Positions 11,961 through 26,500 of a DNA stretch of 64,000 bases are shown here, in pieces. Source of the stretch: Lingula anatina (lineage: Eukaryota > Brachiopoda > Lingulata > Lingulida > Lingulidae); the NCBI RefSeq assembly GCF_001039355.2, contig NW_019773614.1, positions 274,618-338,617 of the forward strand, read 5' to 3'. The notes under the pieces are model-generated. The model made no database searches, had not been told where the DNA came from, and saw only the letters and a list, made by a program, of their open reading frames with translations. Each line of letters begins with the position of its first letter. Position 1 is the first letter of the stretch. The translations under genes were made by a program, and so were the position numbers.

Positions 11961-13587
11961 TCTGCTATGACTTAGATATAATGATACGAATTAGACGCTT
12001 ACTGACTTGGAAGAGCCTGAACAGGCAGCGGCCCCCTCCAGTGTCAGGAAGCTAATGGCTTTGTAAAAAAGAGAAAATACCGCACTGCACTCCCAAACGG
12101 TCGATACAAGCCTGCATGATTGGTTATATCATAGCAAACAAAAAAGAGGGAAGCGTTTATTGTCATTCTCTAGAGAAAGGCATAATATGCTGTATGAGAA
12201 TGAAACATGACAGGATCCCGAAAGGATAATGTAGACAGGCCCAGGCTCCTCCTTTATAGCTTCCATCGTTTTGTAGGCAGATAGGTTTAATGAAACAAGG
12301 ATAATACAAAATTAATACTTACAGTACTTGCACCCCTCCCCAACTCACACACATCTTGGCATCCCCCTCCCCCTGCCACAAACGCACACACACCTTGTGA
12401 CATAGTGTGTAAAACATTATAACCCCAGTCATAAGGTCATGAATCAGCCAGTATGATGAAGTAACATTAACACAGTGATGTGAGTGATGAAGTATGAGCA
12501 ATATCACTACCACGGTTGTACCAGTCACATTATAGCAATCGTGTAAAAATAATAATATTCCTTCGAAAACGTCTTTCTCCAAAGTTGAATTTACTTTACC
12601 AGTGTGAGCAATGGGGGAGGGGGAGGGAGGGGGTATTTTAAACAAAAAATCAACTCCTTCGTAACATCCTGGATCCATCAACCAGAGGGAAAATAATACT
12701 TGTATGTACGTGAACATGTTCCTACTTACACTGGGTCAGTGCCCCGAGATAGACACATCTGGCACGTGTCGCGAGTTTGGTCTTTTAGCACGTACGTGTC
12801 AATTATCAAAAGTGTATTTTCATGTTGAGCATTCTCCCTTCGGGTTGCCGACCACAGTATACCAAGGGCAATTTAAAAAAAATAGATAGGTGTAGGATTA
12901 CAAAACCATATCACTTAACAGACGTACATGTATGTAAAATTACACTTGAGTAATAACGCACGTAGTTGCATTATGTTCAGTATACATGTATCGTTGCTTA
13001 TTACATTCTGGTCCGATTTTTGTTAATATCTCATATATTAATTATGAAAATATTAATATTTAATTGAAATGTGAATTTCAAATACTTTCAATAAAAGTTA
13101 CAGTGTAAAATACAAGTTAAATACAATTATGAGCAAAATGATCGAATCGCCTTGAAAAGTTCTGTAAAATTTTTGTTGTGCCTTGGCGATAGTAACAATC
13201 ACTAAGTGAGATACGTAATTTGACATTGATTTATCAGGCTACATAATCATACATAAATATGAGAGATCAGTAATGCCCCCCCAAAATATCATCAAACATC
13301 AATTCTGATCAATTGAATTTGCTTTTGCCCTTTACTTCTGAGCACTGATGATAACTCATTTCTATTCATACGCTTTCTGCACGTGTTCTTGGTTGTCTAC
13401 TCATTTTTCTTTTTCTTACCTTAGACAGCTTTATAGATGATATATCTCATTGGGCCCTACCACCAGTTGCAGTAAATTATTGCAACATATGGTATCTGAG
13501 CGCTTCTTAGACAATTATGTACTGAATCTGTGTAATGCTGTTGAGTAATGCAGTGCCAATGATTAACTGAGAGGTGAGTGTACAGAA

Positions 13588-13860
13588 CAGGGGCGGATCC
13601 AGGATTATTTGAAGGGGGGTCCAGAACGACAGGCCTTGGATGCTAAGCCGACTTGGCGGGGCGTTCGGGGTCTGCTTAAGGGCCCCAAAATTTTTGATGT
13701 TTTGGAGGGGAAACTGTGCCCTTTGGTACAGTTTAGAACGATGGTTTAGCTATTCAAAGTTCTAATTTCAAGAGGGGACTATTAGGGTGATATATATTTT
13801 TTCGGAAATTTAAACCGAAGGGGGTCAGGTCCCCCTTAATCCCCTCTAAATCCGCCACTG
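13588..13860. mobile_element. 273-bp MITE with GGCGGAT ends and 5-bp target duplication
   Basis: Ends are imperfect inverted repeats: CAGGGGCGGATCCAGG at the left and AAATCCGCCACTG at the right. Identical CAGAA flanks (13583-13587 and 13861-13865) look like a target-site duplication. The interior is G/C-homopolymer-rich near both ends and non-coding, so the element must have been moved by an enzyme encoded elsewhere. Confidence 0.75.
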
Positions 13861-16800
13861 CAGAATAAATATAATGATTACATACACGTACAGGTATGTA
13901 TTGGAACTTTTGGGAAATTACCACCACTTGGAAGCATTAAGCCGTGAGGTTTAAGATACTGACCATATTCGAAAGGGAAATGCTGATTCAATGAAGAAAG
14001 GAGCAGTAGAAACATCTTTCGACGAGAAATAATGTTCGATTACAGGGTGGTTTCCAATACCGTGTATTCTAGCGTCTGCTATTGTCAGATACATCATTGC
14101 GTTCACTGTCAATTATAAAATATTTTGTAATACTTTAAGCTCCAGCGTAAAGAATTCAGCCTGATCGTGGGATTTTAAGTGACGATAAACACATGAACAT
14201 GGTTAAGTCCGAAGTATTAGATATTTCACCTGATTGGCGGAAAGATATATGCATGTTCATTCTCGTCGCAAAACAGATTTCCGTCTAGAATCCATTGGCA
14301 TTGCATGCCCACCCTAAATAAATGTATATACCATCTATATAAATGCAAAAAGCTTTGCGTTTTTAGAAAAAGCAAATAATTTGTTTCAAAACTGTGATCA
14401 CACCAAAATAATAAAGCATTCTACAGTTTGCGTGAAGTCGTTTAACTGCCCTACCTTTTCCTGCAGCAGCGTGCCGGTATGCAGAAAGCCTTGCGTTTTG
14501 CTGATCTCTTGTCTGAGCTCACGTCCGGTGTTTGTCCGGCTAACAGCTATACTTAGCATACATGGAACTACCAACCGCTATGAAGTGTCTAAAGGCATGT
14601 GCATTATACCTGTATACGGTCGCACAAGTATTTAGAGAGATGATCAGTTAGAGCCGATGCCAGATTTGTCTTTAAAGGGAAAACCATTGCCCCAGAAACT
14701 AATGTATCTTGTAAAGAAATCTGGTGACGTCATACATCCATTTCATTTAAGTTATTCTAGCTTTTGAGCCCCCTTTCAAGAGAGGGTCAAGGTGTTGGGA
14801 ATGAATTAACTTTATTCTGGCCACTACACTAAAGCACTTAATGTCAACAATTTACATAGATTTATTATGTAGGCTAACCTTGGCCTATTTTAACCCACAG
14901 TACCGTGAAGCATCACGCCGTCTGGTGTTTGTTATGCCAGCTATCTGCTGCCCAGTGGCAGGAATGTTCAGTGAACGGGCAACGATTCACCACCTCTCCA
15001 CCCCTGGACGGTCATGGAAGGCGTGGTTGAAGAAACTGGCCTGAACTGTTTGGCGCCACGTGTACTGTCAGTTATGTTTTATATTATGTAAATGGATTTT
15101 AACAGGGATGTGAAGGACATTCCTTGTTTAAAATGATTAAGATTAAGATTTACTTTCGTGCAAAACTATTTGAATTAAAAATCAATTTTCCCTGAACGTA
15201 AAAGACTATGTGAATGCGTCTGCTGTGTGTTTTAGTTTAAATATGAAAACACAAACTCACCTGCGGAGAAGGAATGTGTTCTAGGTTGATGTAAGTACGA
15301 ATCTATAAATCAGTCTGTCAATCAATCAATCAATCTCTTTCTCCTTCTATCTCTCTCTCTTTCTCTCTCAGTTTGAGAAGGAATATGGCCCTTAAAATTG
15401 TGGATCATTTTTAATGAATTATCATAAATTTTGTGAAATTCTCCATTTGTTTAAACTTATGACACCATTTAACCTGTCCTGCAAAGCATTTTATAACTGT
15501 AAAAATCATTAATTCATCTATAAACTTTAAGAATTAAAGTCAAAAATAGAGCTAGATATGTCAGATGCGTAACAAGTTTAAAACTGCCAATAATTAAAAC
15601 CTCTTGTATTTTATGTCAATGCTATATTATGTCAATAAAATAAGATGCACTAGATTTAACATCAAAAGAGGTTATATTTTATATCAAAATATAGCTACTA
15701 TTTCTATCCCCCTCTATTACAGATTTAAAACAAATTTCTAAAAACCCTTAATGATTTCATCATGCTTTTAATCCATCCCCATGTAAAATATAAATTTTCA
15801 TTAAAAACTTATTTCTAAGCTTAATTCTTTATTATCAGTCCCAAATCCCAATTGCCAAAGTAAATTATACATGTATTCGAACAACATAATGGCAAGAATG
15901 CAATTTCGGGCACCGCGAAAAGATAAACCATAATTTTTAAAAAGGTCCATATGCGGGAGGACGTGGGTTCGGTCCCGTTCGGGGACATACCAGTCCTTCG
16001 TGAACGGTACCTGCTGTCTCCCGGCTAAGCACTTAGCACTAAGAGGTTGAAGCAGGGGTGAAGTTCCTGGTCTGGCAGAGAAATGTATAGTTCGTTTGCA
16101 AGTCTTCAGTGCCTCGTACAGGATACTGGGCTGTATGCTCCCCAGGGAGTAGAGAGCGTTAACATCCAGACGGTACTGGGCCAAAAATGACCAGGCGCCT
16201 GTAAGCCACGCTGAGACGCATCTGAGGATAGGAAGTGCACTTTACTTTTATTTTACTTTTAATCACCAATGCATTAAAAGAAAATACAAGAAATCAAACG
16301 GCAAAAACAACAGCAGGCTATAACTTCAGAAAGCCTAACAAATAAATACGCTCTCCAAACCCTGCTTCTTTAATTACTGGGACCATCATCAATCAACAGC
16401 TTATACGTGCTGTCACAATTCATCATCAGGCAAATAAGTGGGGTTCTGATCAATAAACAAAGACAGCAGTGTTGTTATAATGCTCTTTCTCTAGATTATC
16501 CATTTTTCTTTCCTTCCTGAGGTAGTGTAATATGTAATATAATCTACATTGCAAACATATTAATTCTAAGAGGCATCCTACAGAAACAGATAATGCTTCC
16601 TAAAGTATTTATTTTATCGCCTAAAACAAGATCAAAAAATCAAAATGTGTTTTTTCAACCGAAGAGAGATTGCTCGAAGAGGAAATGGGTAACGATTACA
16701 TCCATATTTCATTAAAACAGAATGTGTATTTGATTCATCAAATACAACGACATGGTACTCACCAATAATTGCAACTATGAAATATTAAAAAGAGCAACAA

Positions 16801-17136
16801 CGATGCTCCTATGGCAACAAACCTAATCCATCCTGCTTCTTGTAGGATGGTTCGCTCAGAGCTAGATATCGACGGGACTCATTGCCTTCGCTGCTTTTGT
16901 CAAAGTGTTGTAATCAAACGCCTTTGGTCACGGCCTCCCAGAATTCCGGAGCCGATAAGGCACATATTTTGCAAGGTATGTCTTAGCCCGGGGTGTAGTG
17001 TATTTCACAAACTCAATCTAATTAAATCGCTATTGCTTGCAAGTATTTTCGTAATATAAAAACATTGTCACTGCTGGAACAGGGGTTTTAATCTCGGTCC
17101 TGCATAATATTGCTTTTGTTGCAATTTACCTCGCGG

Positions 17137-17138
17137 AT

Positions 17139-17177
<39 letters not shown>

Positions 17178-17180
17178 TTT
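17137..17180. repeat. (ATTT)n microsatellite
   Basis: About eleven TTTA repeats some 200 bp upstream of the lectin start codon, within its likely 5' flank. Seen directly. Confidence 0.9.
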
Positions 17181-17375
17181 TTGTCATTTGGGAACATGTT
17201 CGGGACTGAGTTATTTGAAAAAATGAACTTCACAAGGGAATGGCCTACCTGTACTTGGATGAGTTACATTTCAAATCGTCATCAGCTATTTGTTTTAGTT
17301 AATAGATAATCGGTTGAGTGTTCTAAACTGGATATTTAAATATGTATATTTGGGTACATGTTTTTCAGCAAAATT

Positions 17376-20300
17376 ATGGGTATGCCGACAACGCTCGGGA
17401 CATTCACAGGTGTCTTGCTCCTCTTCAATTATAATCAAGGTAGGTAGTATATAGTTAACACCTGTGCCATTGCTTTAATTACCATCTAATCTATTCTTCT
17501 TTTTCACAAACATTTGCAGAGCAAGACATGTTTGATTATATCTTTTTTAAATAGGTGGCAGACTTTCATAGTCCAGCCCTCGGAAATTTCAAGTTAGATA
17601 CACCTAACTTGTCGCTTTAAATGTTAAGATATTATATTCATCGCCACCCGATGGTTTTAAGGTGAAATTAATGATAAATCATATTGTGGCGAAGTTTTCT
17701 ATTTAGTCAATGAAATTTGCTAAGTCTCTGTACCCCTGTCCAATATAAGTTTTGATTTATCAAATAGAGTATTGTCGATAAGTTTGGAAAGTCACTAGAA
17801 ACGACTAGTACTACAATGCAATTACAATGATGTTGTAATAAGGCAGGGGAAATGTGTTGGAAAATCACCTTATGTTAATATAATGATATTTTTGACGAAC
17901 GGTCAAAGTAAGTCAATACACATTCTGAACCTAGAGAGTATAATACATGTAAGCATTAGCATGTATTCAGGCCACATTGACTGTATATATCTTAAGTATA
18001 TTCTATGTTTGTAAAAATACTTTGTATTTTCTGCTCACGTTGGAATAAATTATCTACCTATCTGTCTATCCATTCATTCATCTATCGATCTATCTTAGTC
18101 GTAAAATTGAGAAAACAGGAGGAGCGAAATAGAGCGTAGCCCTTCACAGAAAGGAATATTTTAAAGAAGAAAAACGTATTATTACAACTCATACAGCAAA
18201 TACAGCAATAAAGTGATCTGTTGTACAAATCAACAAATAAAAACGTATTTTTTGCTTATTCCAGTGGCTGTTGCATGTTCAGGAGCGCAATACGAAACGA
18301 CGAATGGTAGCTGCTACCGGTTTGAGCTTATTTTCAAAATAAACTGGAACAACGCTCAGCAACAATGTGAATACGATGCAGCAGACCTTGTTTCACTGAA
18401 TACTGTTGCTGAAAAGGTAAGTCAGACTCCAAAAGTAATGACGGCTTGCACGGTTGATGCACAAGTGTTTTGAGCATACGGCTCACGCAGGTGTAAACCG
18501 ACTGACAGTTAAATTGGTCGAATGTTCACAAGTTCGTTGGTCACGTACGATGACGTTTGTCCGTCGCTTTTCCATCTGTGGGTTTAAAAAACTATTATGC
18601 ACATATCAAACAACGGAAAAGCAAGAAAATAAGTTGGGAGTTGCTGAGATGAACGGTACGTTTCTCACCGTCAAAAAAAAAACATGGGAAAAAGGAATGA
18701 GAAATGAAAAGGTGAAGGATTTCCTCGGGACGGGGAAGTTTGGTGAAAAAGCAAGGGTGTGGATGTGCGCTGGTGTGGGCGTGTCAGGCAGAGGTAAGAA
18801 ACACGCGGTATAAGGAGCAAAGAATGCTGACAATGAAACCACCAGGAAGGAGAAAACGAGGGAGGTCGAAGAAAATGTCCATGGATGTTATCAAAGAAGA
18901 CATGCATGAGGTCGGAGTACTGGAGGACCAAACACAGGAACGGTGTAAGAGGAGGTGTACTATCCACTGTTTCGACCCCTGAGTAGGGACAAAGCCATAA
19001 GTTAAAGAAAAAAAAGATTGTGGATCGATCCGAGTAGGAAACCTTCATGTGAAATTTGATTTTGTTTTTGTGGCTTTGGTGGACAAAGGGAATGAAGTGT
19101 ATGGATACAAAGATGGTTTTAATGAATACCGCGCATTAGACATTTGTATAGCTAGGAAAATTCCCAGAAATATCACCAGTTTCCACTTTATCACCAAGGC
19201 ATATCCTACCCAAAACTGCTGATTGTTTTACAATTTATAAACCTGTTGTCAAATATAAAATTCCGACATTCACAGTTTCGAATGAAAGGGGTCAGTCTCC
19301 ATCTCTTGAATAAGCGAATGGCACATAAAAGGAGAAAATGGAGACCAAAATGTTTACAAAGCTCAAACTGTCATAATTTCCAGAGGACGGCGTGACCATT
19401 AGCCTGATTTTGTGCCTTAAGGACTCAGCCTCATCCCCTGTTTCTTTCATTGAGATATTCTAAGGAGTACAAATGCAGATTAGGGTTAAATAGCTAAATA
19501 TAAAATAGTTGGTTTCGTTTAATTTGAATTTTTGATGTCCGCTATATTTGACCCTACAATATCATTTAAATCGTGCGTCAAACTCGATGCCTCCTTAGTA
19601 TTGTTGCATTTACATAAGCACCACTCATACATACAAGGGACGTTTCTACGCACGACCGTGATTCTTGGGTCTTGGTGTAAATGTTTTAATCAATGTATGT
19701 ATTAATGTATTAAGCAAAGGAAAATATAGATAATAGTTTTTGATAAATGATTTCTGTTCGTTGTGACTATTGCGAAACAGTTGCTAAAACATCTGCATTG
19801 TTTTCATTTTTCACTTTTTTGTAGGACTTTGTCATTAATAAAATTAGAAGTATTTCGACAGAAAGGTGGCATTTAGGATTAAACGACAAAGCTGTGATAG
19901 GTCATTGGGTATGGATGGACGGAACCCCCTATACTTCCAGTGCCAGGTACGTCTCTATGTATGCTTATACTAATAGTATATTGGACGGCAGATATAATGA
20001 AATCTGATACTGATTTCTTTAACGCAGAGTATACTATAACTAGTAATAAAGCTTTCTCGGCGTCACTTTTGTGGTATAATTCCCATAGTACATAAATGTG
20101 CACAGAATGGCCAGAGAAATTCCTGTGAGCATCTTCTTCAAAATTTTTGTGACCCTGGTAATCACGTACCAAAATTTCTTTTACCTGATCAACAGTAGAC
20201 GTCGTGAGTTTTACACTGTCTTGGCGGGTTTGGCTTTGGAATTCCAACGGATATATGGAACAAATATTGAATTGGTGAATTCATTTAGTCACTTGTGGCT

Positions 20301-20501
20301 TCTTTCTTTCTTTCTTTCTTTTGTATTTATCATTATCTGTTATTATTGCTTTTTTAATCACCAGTGATTGGGAATCCAACGAACCGGACAATATCCCTGT
20401 TGAAGATTGTGTAACGCTGCATTTCTCCGGTTCTACCCCGCGTTACGCAGACGTCGGTTGTAATGGTCCATTAGCGCGCTGGGTGTGTGAGCAGGCGGAA
20501 G
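17376..20501 (+). CDS. N-terminal part: signal peptide and C-type lectin domain exons
   Basis: ATG at 17376 gives a hydrophobic leader (GVLLLF) spanning exons 1-2 and probably cleaved near Ala25. The long-form lectin domain has all six expected cysteines: CSG and GSCYRF at the start, QQC, then EDC, VGC and WVC at the end. Other landmarks are WHLGLND and WVWMDGTPY. The calcium/sugar loop reads EPD (about residues 119-121) where mannose binders have EPN. The WND position reads YAD, so one calcium-ligand set is altered and sugar binding may be weak or atypical. The split of the lectin domain over three exons is clear from consensus splice sites. Confidence 0.85.
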
Positions 20502-23500
20502 GTACAGTGCTTATATATTGTATAGAAACCTTAATTGACACCGCTGTGTGGTTGTAACGCAAGAAAACTGCAGTCATTCGTTCATCTTTATATAACAGTG
20601 TTATTGTGTTAGGTCCTGAATTCTTGGTTCATCGCGTTAGTTTCGTTAACTTTAAAATGCTGTTGATTTTTAAGTTTGTTGGCGCGCTGTTGTATGTATG
20701 TGGACATAAACTGAGGCAGCGGGTGTATTTCCCCATTTACAGCTGGGAATCTTTGGGCACTGTTATCTACTTTGGAAAGCACAATACAGTGAATGCAGGG
20801 TCGCGTTGGTTTTCTGGCTGAAAAATTCATGTGATTTGTTCCTATTTGCACTGTTAACAATGTACGTTCCTGGGTTTTGTTAAGAAAGCAGATATATTGC
20901 AATTTGCGCGTGTGCTTGCCTATAGTGTGATAATGTTGACATCTGTTTATGTAGTTTAGACAAGAGTCTAGCGGTATAAGATACCCTTGTATAATCATCA
21001 AATGGCCGTATAGCCTGTCATTTACTCCCAAAGGATATTGTGCAAATCCCGGGGAATCTGACAACGCTGTGTTCAACGACAGTGGGTTGAGTCTCTACAG
21101 GTATTTTAAGAAAGACAAAACCATTACCTACCGGTGCAAGAGTGGATATGTTCTTTATGATGGTCACTTGCAAAGACAATGCGTGGATTCGCTGTGGACT
21201 AATCCTCCACCAAAATGTATAGGTGAGTGAAAATCTTAAATGTGATGACAGATGTACGAAATTAATATATGCCCCCCTGTGCTCTCTTTAGAGATTAAGA
21301 TACCCGACAAAACATACTTTGATCCCAATTTTGATGCTTTTTCTTTGATATCCAATGTAAGTAAAACACCGTACTCAAATGCTTTTACCAAGTTAATTTA
21401 ATTCGGTGTCTCCTCTGAAATTTATTACACAGTGCATCTCGCATAATAAATCTATGAGCGCAATCTCTAATTTCGATGTTTTAATATTATGAAGTTCATA
21501 TTTTTATAGCATATTTTGTGACCGTCATCTGATGGTAATCCATAATAAGATCGCTTAAAAAGGGATGCAAAACACAAACACACACACACACAAACACACG
21601 TATTGAATTTGAAGTACAGACATCGTATTCGTCTCTGATCGATGTTATTTAACATATGGTTTAATGCGGGATTAGGTAAAACTGTCATCTATACATTAGG
21701 ATCGATTGAGCCCGTTCTTTTCAGCATGAACTGTACAGTTGTATCTTTTGTCACATCAAGGCAACGATACAACGCAGTCTTTGGGCGGTGTAAATAATTC
21801 ACATTTATTCGACCTATCTGCAGTCTTTGAACTGTCATGTTACAACACGATCCGTTGAGTGGTGTGAATAATTAACGTTTCTTGTCGTTACGGAGACATG
21901 TAATGATCTGTCTGAGCAGTGATCAATTGCAAGGTAAAGATGTGGATGACGTTTTAGGTCGTTGATATATGCTCTAACTTTAAGGCGCAGGTTGTAGAAA
22001 TTAATCAATTTTTTTCAGAAATTAATTTTCTACTCAACGTATTTGTAATCTCTGATTTATTTGTTTTGTTTTTATCAGCTGTTTGTGGTGACCCTTCGGT
22101 TGGTGTGATAAACGCAGCGCTGACCAGATTACCAAGAGGTCTCTTGCTCGCTGGAACAAACGTAAGTCGATACGGGAGGTCCTCAACTTACGACGGAGTT
22201 CCGCTCCTTCACTGTACAACGCGCGGTAAAGCAAGACCCTTTGTATATCGACATCCACTTGTCACTCACTTGTCCTACTGCTAGGGAACAAAGTAGTAAA
22301 TTCATAGACTGTGAAAAAACACTTTTCGGCGACAAGAAAAAAGCAGAAGTAGGACTGAAGTAGAAATGTCGCAATCAGCAACTAGCGCCCAACCATAGGT
22401 GTTAGCTTATTTACGCCGCACGGTGCATGTAGCTGTAACGCTCCATTTATACCGAACTTTTGACCGCTTGGGGGAGGACGAATTTTGGTCCTCTCTCTCA
22501 CCACTGGTGGCACACAGTGTTTCATCCTCATACTAGGTTGTCTGATTGTCAAAACTATTTTTTTTGTTGTTGTTGATGTTGATAGGGGTGGGGGTAGTAT
22601 ACAGAAGTGTATGTTTTGCCAAGCTGAGCTTTTTCGGTGGTTTACACAGCTTACGCACTCCTGTAATACCCATCTGACGAGTAACAAGTATGTGTCCTTT
22701 GGCATTTTGAGAAAAACCAAAATGCCCACCATTTGCCATATAAATTATGTAACCTGTTCATGTGCCTTGGTTTCGACTTCTGCCAGGGAGATGAAGTGTC
22801 CATTATCAGGTATCAAGTTACCAAGTTAAACTAAGATACTTTCTCGGTATTTTTCCCATCTGTTATACTCCTGATATGCAGAGTTTATGTGGCCAAAGGC
22901 GAGAGAAAACCGATGGTGTTAGCCAAGAGGCCGCAAGCACGATGTAAACGGGGTTTAGGTTGAATATGCCAGGTTGCTGTAAACACAAATTATTGACGGA
23001 TACTGAAAGTGGCCGAAACTCGTGAGATTTAAATAATGTCGTGATCGTAGCGGTCGTGGAAAAGTCTCAGTCGGGCGTAAACATAGCTTAATCGAAAAAA
23101 AAAACTAAGGAAAGATGGCGTATTAGTTTATGGGAGACACGTTCGTACGCCATAAACACGGAGCGCAATAATGTAGAAACCGTCGTAACTCAAGACCTTT
23201 CTGTGCCAGTTCATAACAAACATGCTTTGTTTAATGTTTTAACAAAACAGAAGAAGATAAACCTAGCACTCAACTTACGATGTAATGAGGCATCAGCATT
23301 ACTGATCGCAATGGAATTCAGTATTATGTGCATCTTTTTCTCTTCTGTGATATCACACTACTAAATAAATCATAACATCCATTCTCTTAATCTTTTCGAG
23401 CATTTTTCTTGCTATAAACCTTGTCCTAATTCTTGTAAACTATTCATTATTTATGCAGTAAAAGTTAAACTATATATCAAGCACATACCGTATGAACATA

Positions 23501-26500
23501 AATAGCCATCCATGCTTCATTGATTTAATGGTATGTATTTCTGTGTTAACAGGTTACTTTTGAATGCGTGACACCTGCTGTTTTGATCAGGGGTCACTTG
23601 TTCAGGACTTGTAACGATAGCGGCCAGTGGACTGGACTTCCTGCTATTTGTCAGGGTACATATAATTATACATATATATGGTTTAAGAAATGCTAATTAA
23701 TTGCATCTTATTGGGGCAGCTGCTACAAGCGCTGTGTTGAAAATGCAATTGAACCAAAATGGTTATTTTGCAAATACTTAAGCCTATACATATTTATCAT
23801 GCTTGGTATTAATTTTTTTGTGCAAAAGAAAAAAAACAACAAATGTGGATGTCATATTACACCCACGCTGTTGAAGCGCGATTTCTTCTAACCTGGACAA
23901 TGCTTCCATAGTAGATTTGTTCTTTCCACTAAGATGCGATTGTTAAACACCGAAAAACGTTCATTCATATGTGTTATGTGCAATCAGTAGTGTACCTTGT
24001 TGCAAAGTAATTTGGCACCTACCGTATGGCGTAGAATACTTGTCATTGACCAACAGAGGTCTGTCCGATATTGTCTTTCAGCACCGTGTTCAACCCCACC
24101 AGATGGGCTTAACGTCCACCACAATGGTACCAATTCATCGACGTATCCGCACGGTACTGCGGTCCATTATGCCTGCAACAACGACGCGTACCACGTTGGC
24201 GATGACTCCAGTGACTTTTGCAAGTACTGTGATAACGGGACGTGGTCAGGGGGCGTTCCTTTTTGTGAAAGTGAGTGAATTATTTTTGGCTATGTTGCAA
24301 ATGCACATCTTGTAAATGTTCCATAGTGTCAGAGAAGCTCGTAAAATCTGAGAAATACTCTTCTCAATGTCAGTGGTAATCACCGAAACTAACTTTCGAA
24401 ACAATTTCCAGATGTATCCAAATAGAGGTCACCGAGTTACGGTACACAATGTAACGAAATGTCCGAATAGGCTGGAGTAAACCAGGAAAGTGACCATGAA
24501 CGTGACGACGTCCAAGTTTTGGCGGTTATTTAATTGGCCTGGTGTCAGTATACCGAAGTCCTTTACAAAAGGAATGAAATGTGTTCCACTACGTCAATTT
24601 ACCGCCTGCAATTCTAAGTGCACGATTTTACCACTCGGTCATTTATATAAACTCTCGTTGCCGATCTGTCAATTTGTTTTATAAGAACTATCTGCATTGT
24701 AAAGTGTACCTATAGATTTCTCTGTTGGCGTTGTGCAAAAACACAAACTTGAAACTGAGTCATTCAGTTATCTGATATCGGAAACCCGTAAAACATTTTA
24801 TCGCTGTCCAGCAGCTATGTAGCATAGGTATTTAATGCTTGACCAATTACCAATCCATAATTTGGAATAAATTTCTTTTCAGTGCATCGCGTGATTCACT
24901 TAGTGATGATACTCCTATTGCTTTATCATCATGTGATATTTGTTTGAAACAGTGGGTGACTTCGATCTCATTTGAATTCAACTGGGGAATCTAGGCTTAT
25001 TGACGCCATTTCATTTATGCCAAGGTCTTTTTGAAAATGAATATAGGCTCAGTTTTGCACTGTTTCTGTCTCATTGAGCATTTTGATTTCTTTACACGTG
25101 GTCAATATCACATAAAACAATATTGAGCAAGAAAAGAAGGTGAATATATATCATTCTTATGGACGTGAATGACTTTTTTCTGTTGTTGTTGCTGTGAATT
25201 GAAGAGTAAAAGGTATGACAGGCGACAAATAGTATGTTGTCAGAACTAATAATCTTATTTATATTACGCAGTTAATATTCTTTGCAAGCTTTTTCACAAA
25301 AGATCAATGAAAGATTTGGAGATACCCTTGAACCGAAGCGAAATGAAAGATTCATTCCTTTATTTTCGGTTGAAGTCAAACAAAATCAAGGATAATGTAG
25401 ATATATTCCTGCTACCATTTCGTTGATGAATCAGTCATTAAACATTCAATTTCATATCCATTTCCAGTGAAATAAGATTAAGCGAACAATTTGAAAAAAA
25501 AAACGTGAAAGACCGGACCAAAAGCTACTGGCACATGTAAAAAAAGGCATGGAACATGTATCTTTAATAATTTTGCAGGACGTCCTTATATCACTCTGTA
25601 TTTGCAGCCATTCCTAGCTGCCCATTGGAACTGTGGTGAATGATGATCAAAACATGGATTAATTCACCGTTATCTCTTCATTCCAGAAACGTGTGATCTT
25701 AGATTGAATTCGGGCGTATCGTCACACACTGTAGTCGAGACCGAAACCATGGTCTCGTGGACTCTGGTCACTGGGTGCGGGCAGGTCACCAATACGTTTG
25801 CACTGGAAAACGGAACATCGGTGTTGAGCGGCATGTCGGTGAGAAACGAGTGTAATGGAACAGCTCGCCCATCTTCTGGTGACATCTATCGGACGTGTCA
25901 CAATGGATCATGGACGGGTTCTCCACTTAATTGCTCGAGTAGGTATAGAGACTTAGAGCTCATTCCCAATGAAGCTGTTGTTCCACGTAGATCGATCCAA
26001 CTCTGCCGGGACTCGCGCTGAATGCAATCAGATAGAATCATTAAACACGCCTCTTTTTGTTTCCAACGCACTCGTATAATCCCCAGCTTTTTTATATTCT
26101 ACTCAAAGAGGAGGTGCTTAAATATGTTAAACTGATCGCATTTGAAGCAAGAATCCGTGCGGAATTGGATCGATCCTCGTAGAACGATAGTTGCATTGGG
26201 AATGAGCCCTTATCCATATATTCCTTAAATATCGTCACTTAGCATATCTCCATCAACTAACTTGAGTATTTTGACTCTTGAAGCCGATACTTAATGTGAT
26301 GAAATTTGTTGATTTTGCCGTTAAGTAAAGCCACACCTATTACATGATAAGTGTGTGATTCATTCTTATCATTCGTTTGGCCAAAACAAACCAATCATTA
26401 TTTATTTGTTGTTGGTATTTATGTTGTATATTCGGTTTTCTCTATCCTTATTATGTTATAATTATATACCTATGCCCCCATCCCCCATCCGAGTCATTTT

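Larger units (their letters stand above)
8960..17375. other. Gene-poor intergenic region upstream of the lectin gene
   Basis: No gene can be supported over these 8.4 kb. It holds the possible Cys-rich exon near 10543, two related MITEs (11785 and 13588), a CT-rich tract at 15330-15372 and an ATTT microsatellite at 17137-17180 just before the lectin start. A 113-codon minus-strand open frame (9472-9813) lacks recognisable similarity and splice context. Confidence 0.55.

Noticed and set aside
12319-12717. 132-codon minus-strand open frame
   Set aside because: Composition is driven by G/C tracts and microsatellite-like DNA; nothing recognisable.
15950-16260. Possible tRNA-derived SINE (GGGTTCGGTCCC B-box-like motif)
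   Set aside because: No matching A box at the right distance and no clear tail or target duplication.
20609-21076. 155-codon open frame on the minus strand
   Set aside because: It is the antisense shadow of the first CCP exon and its upstream intron; no domain and no splice support.
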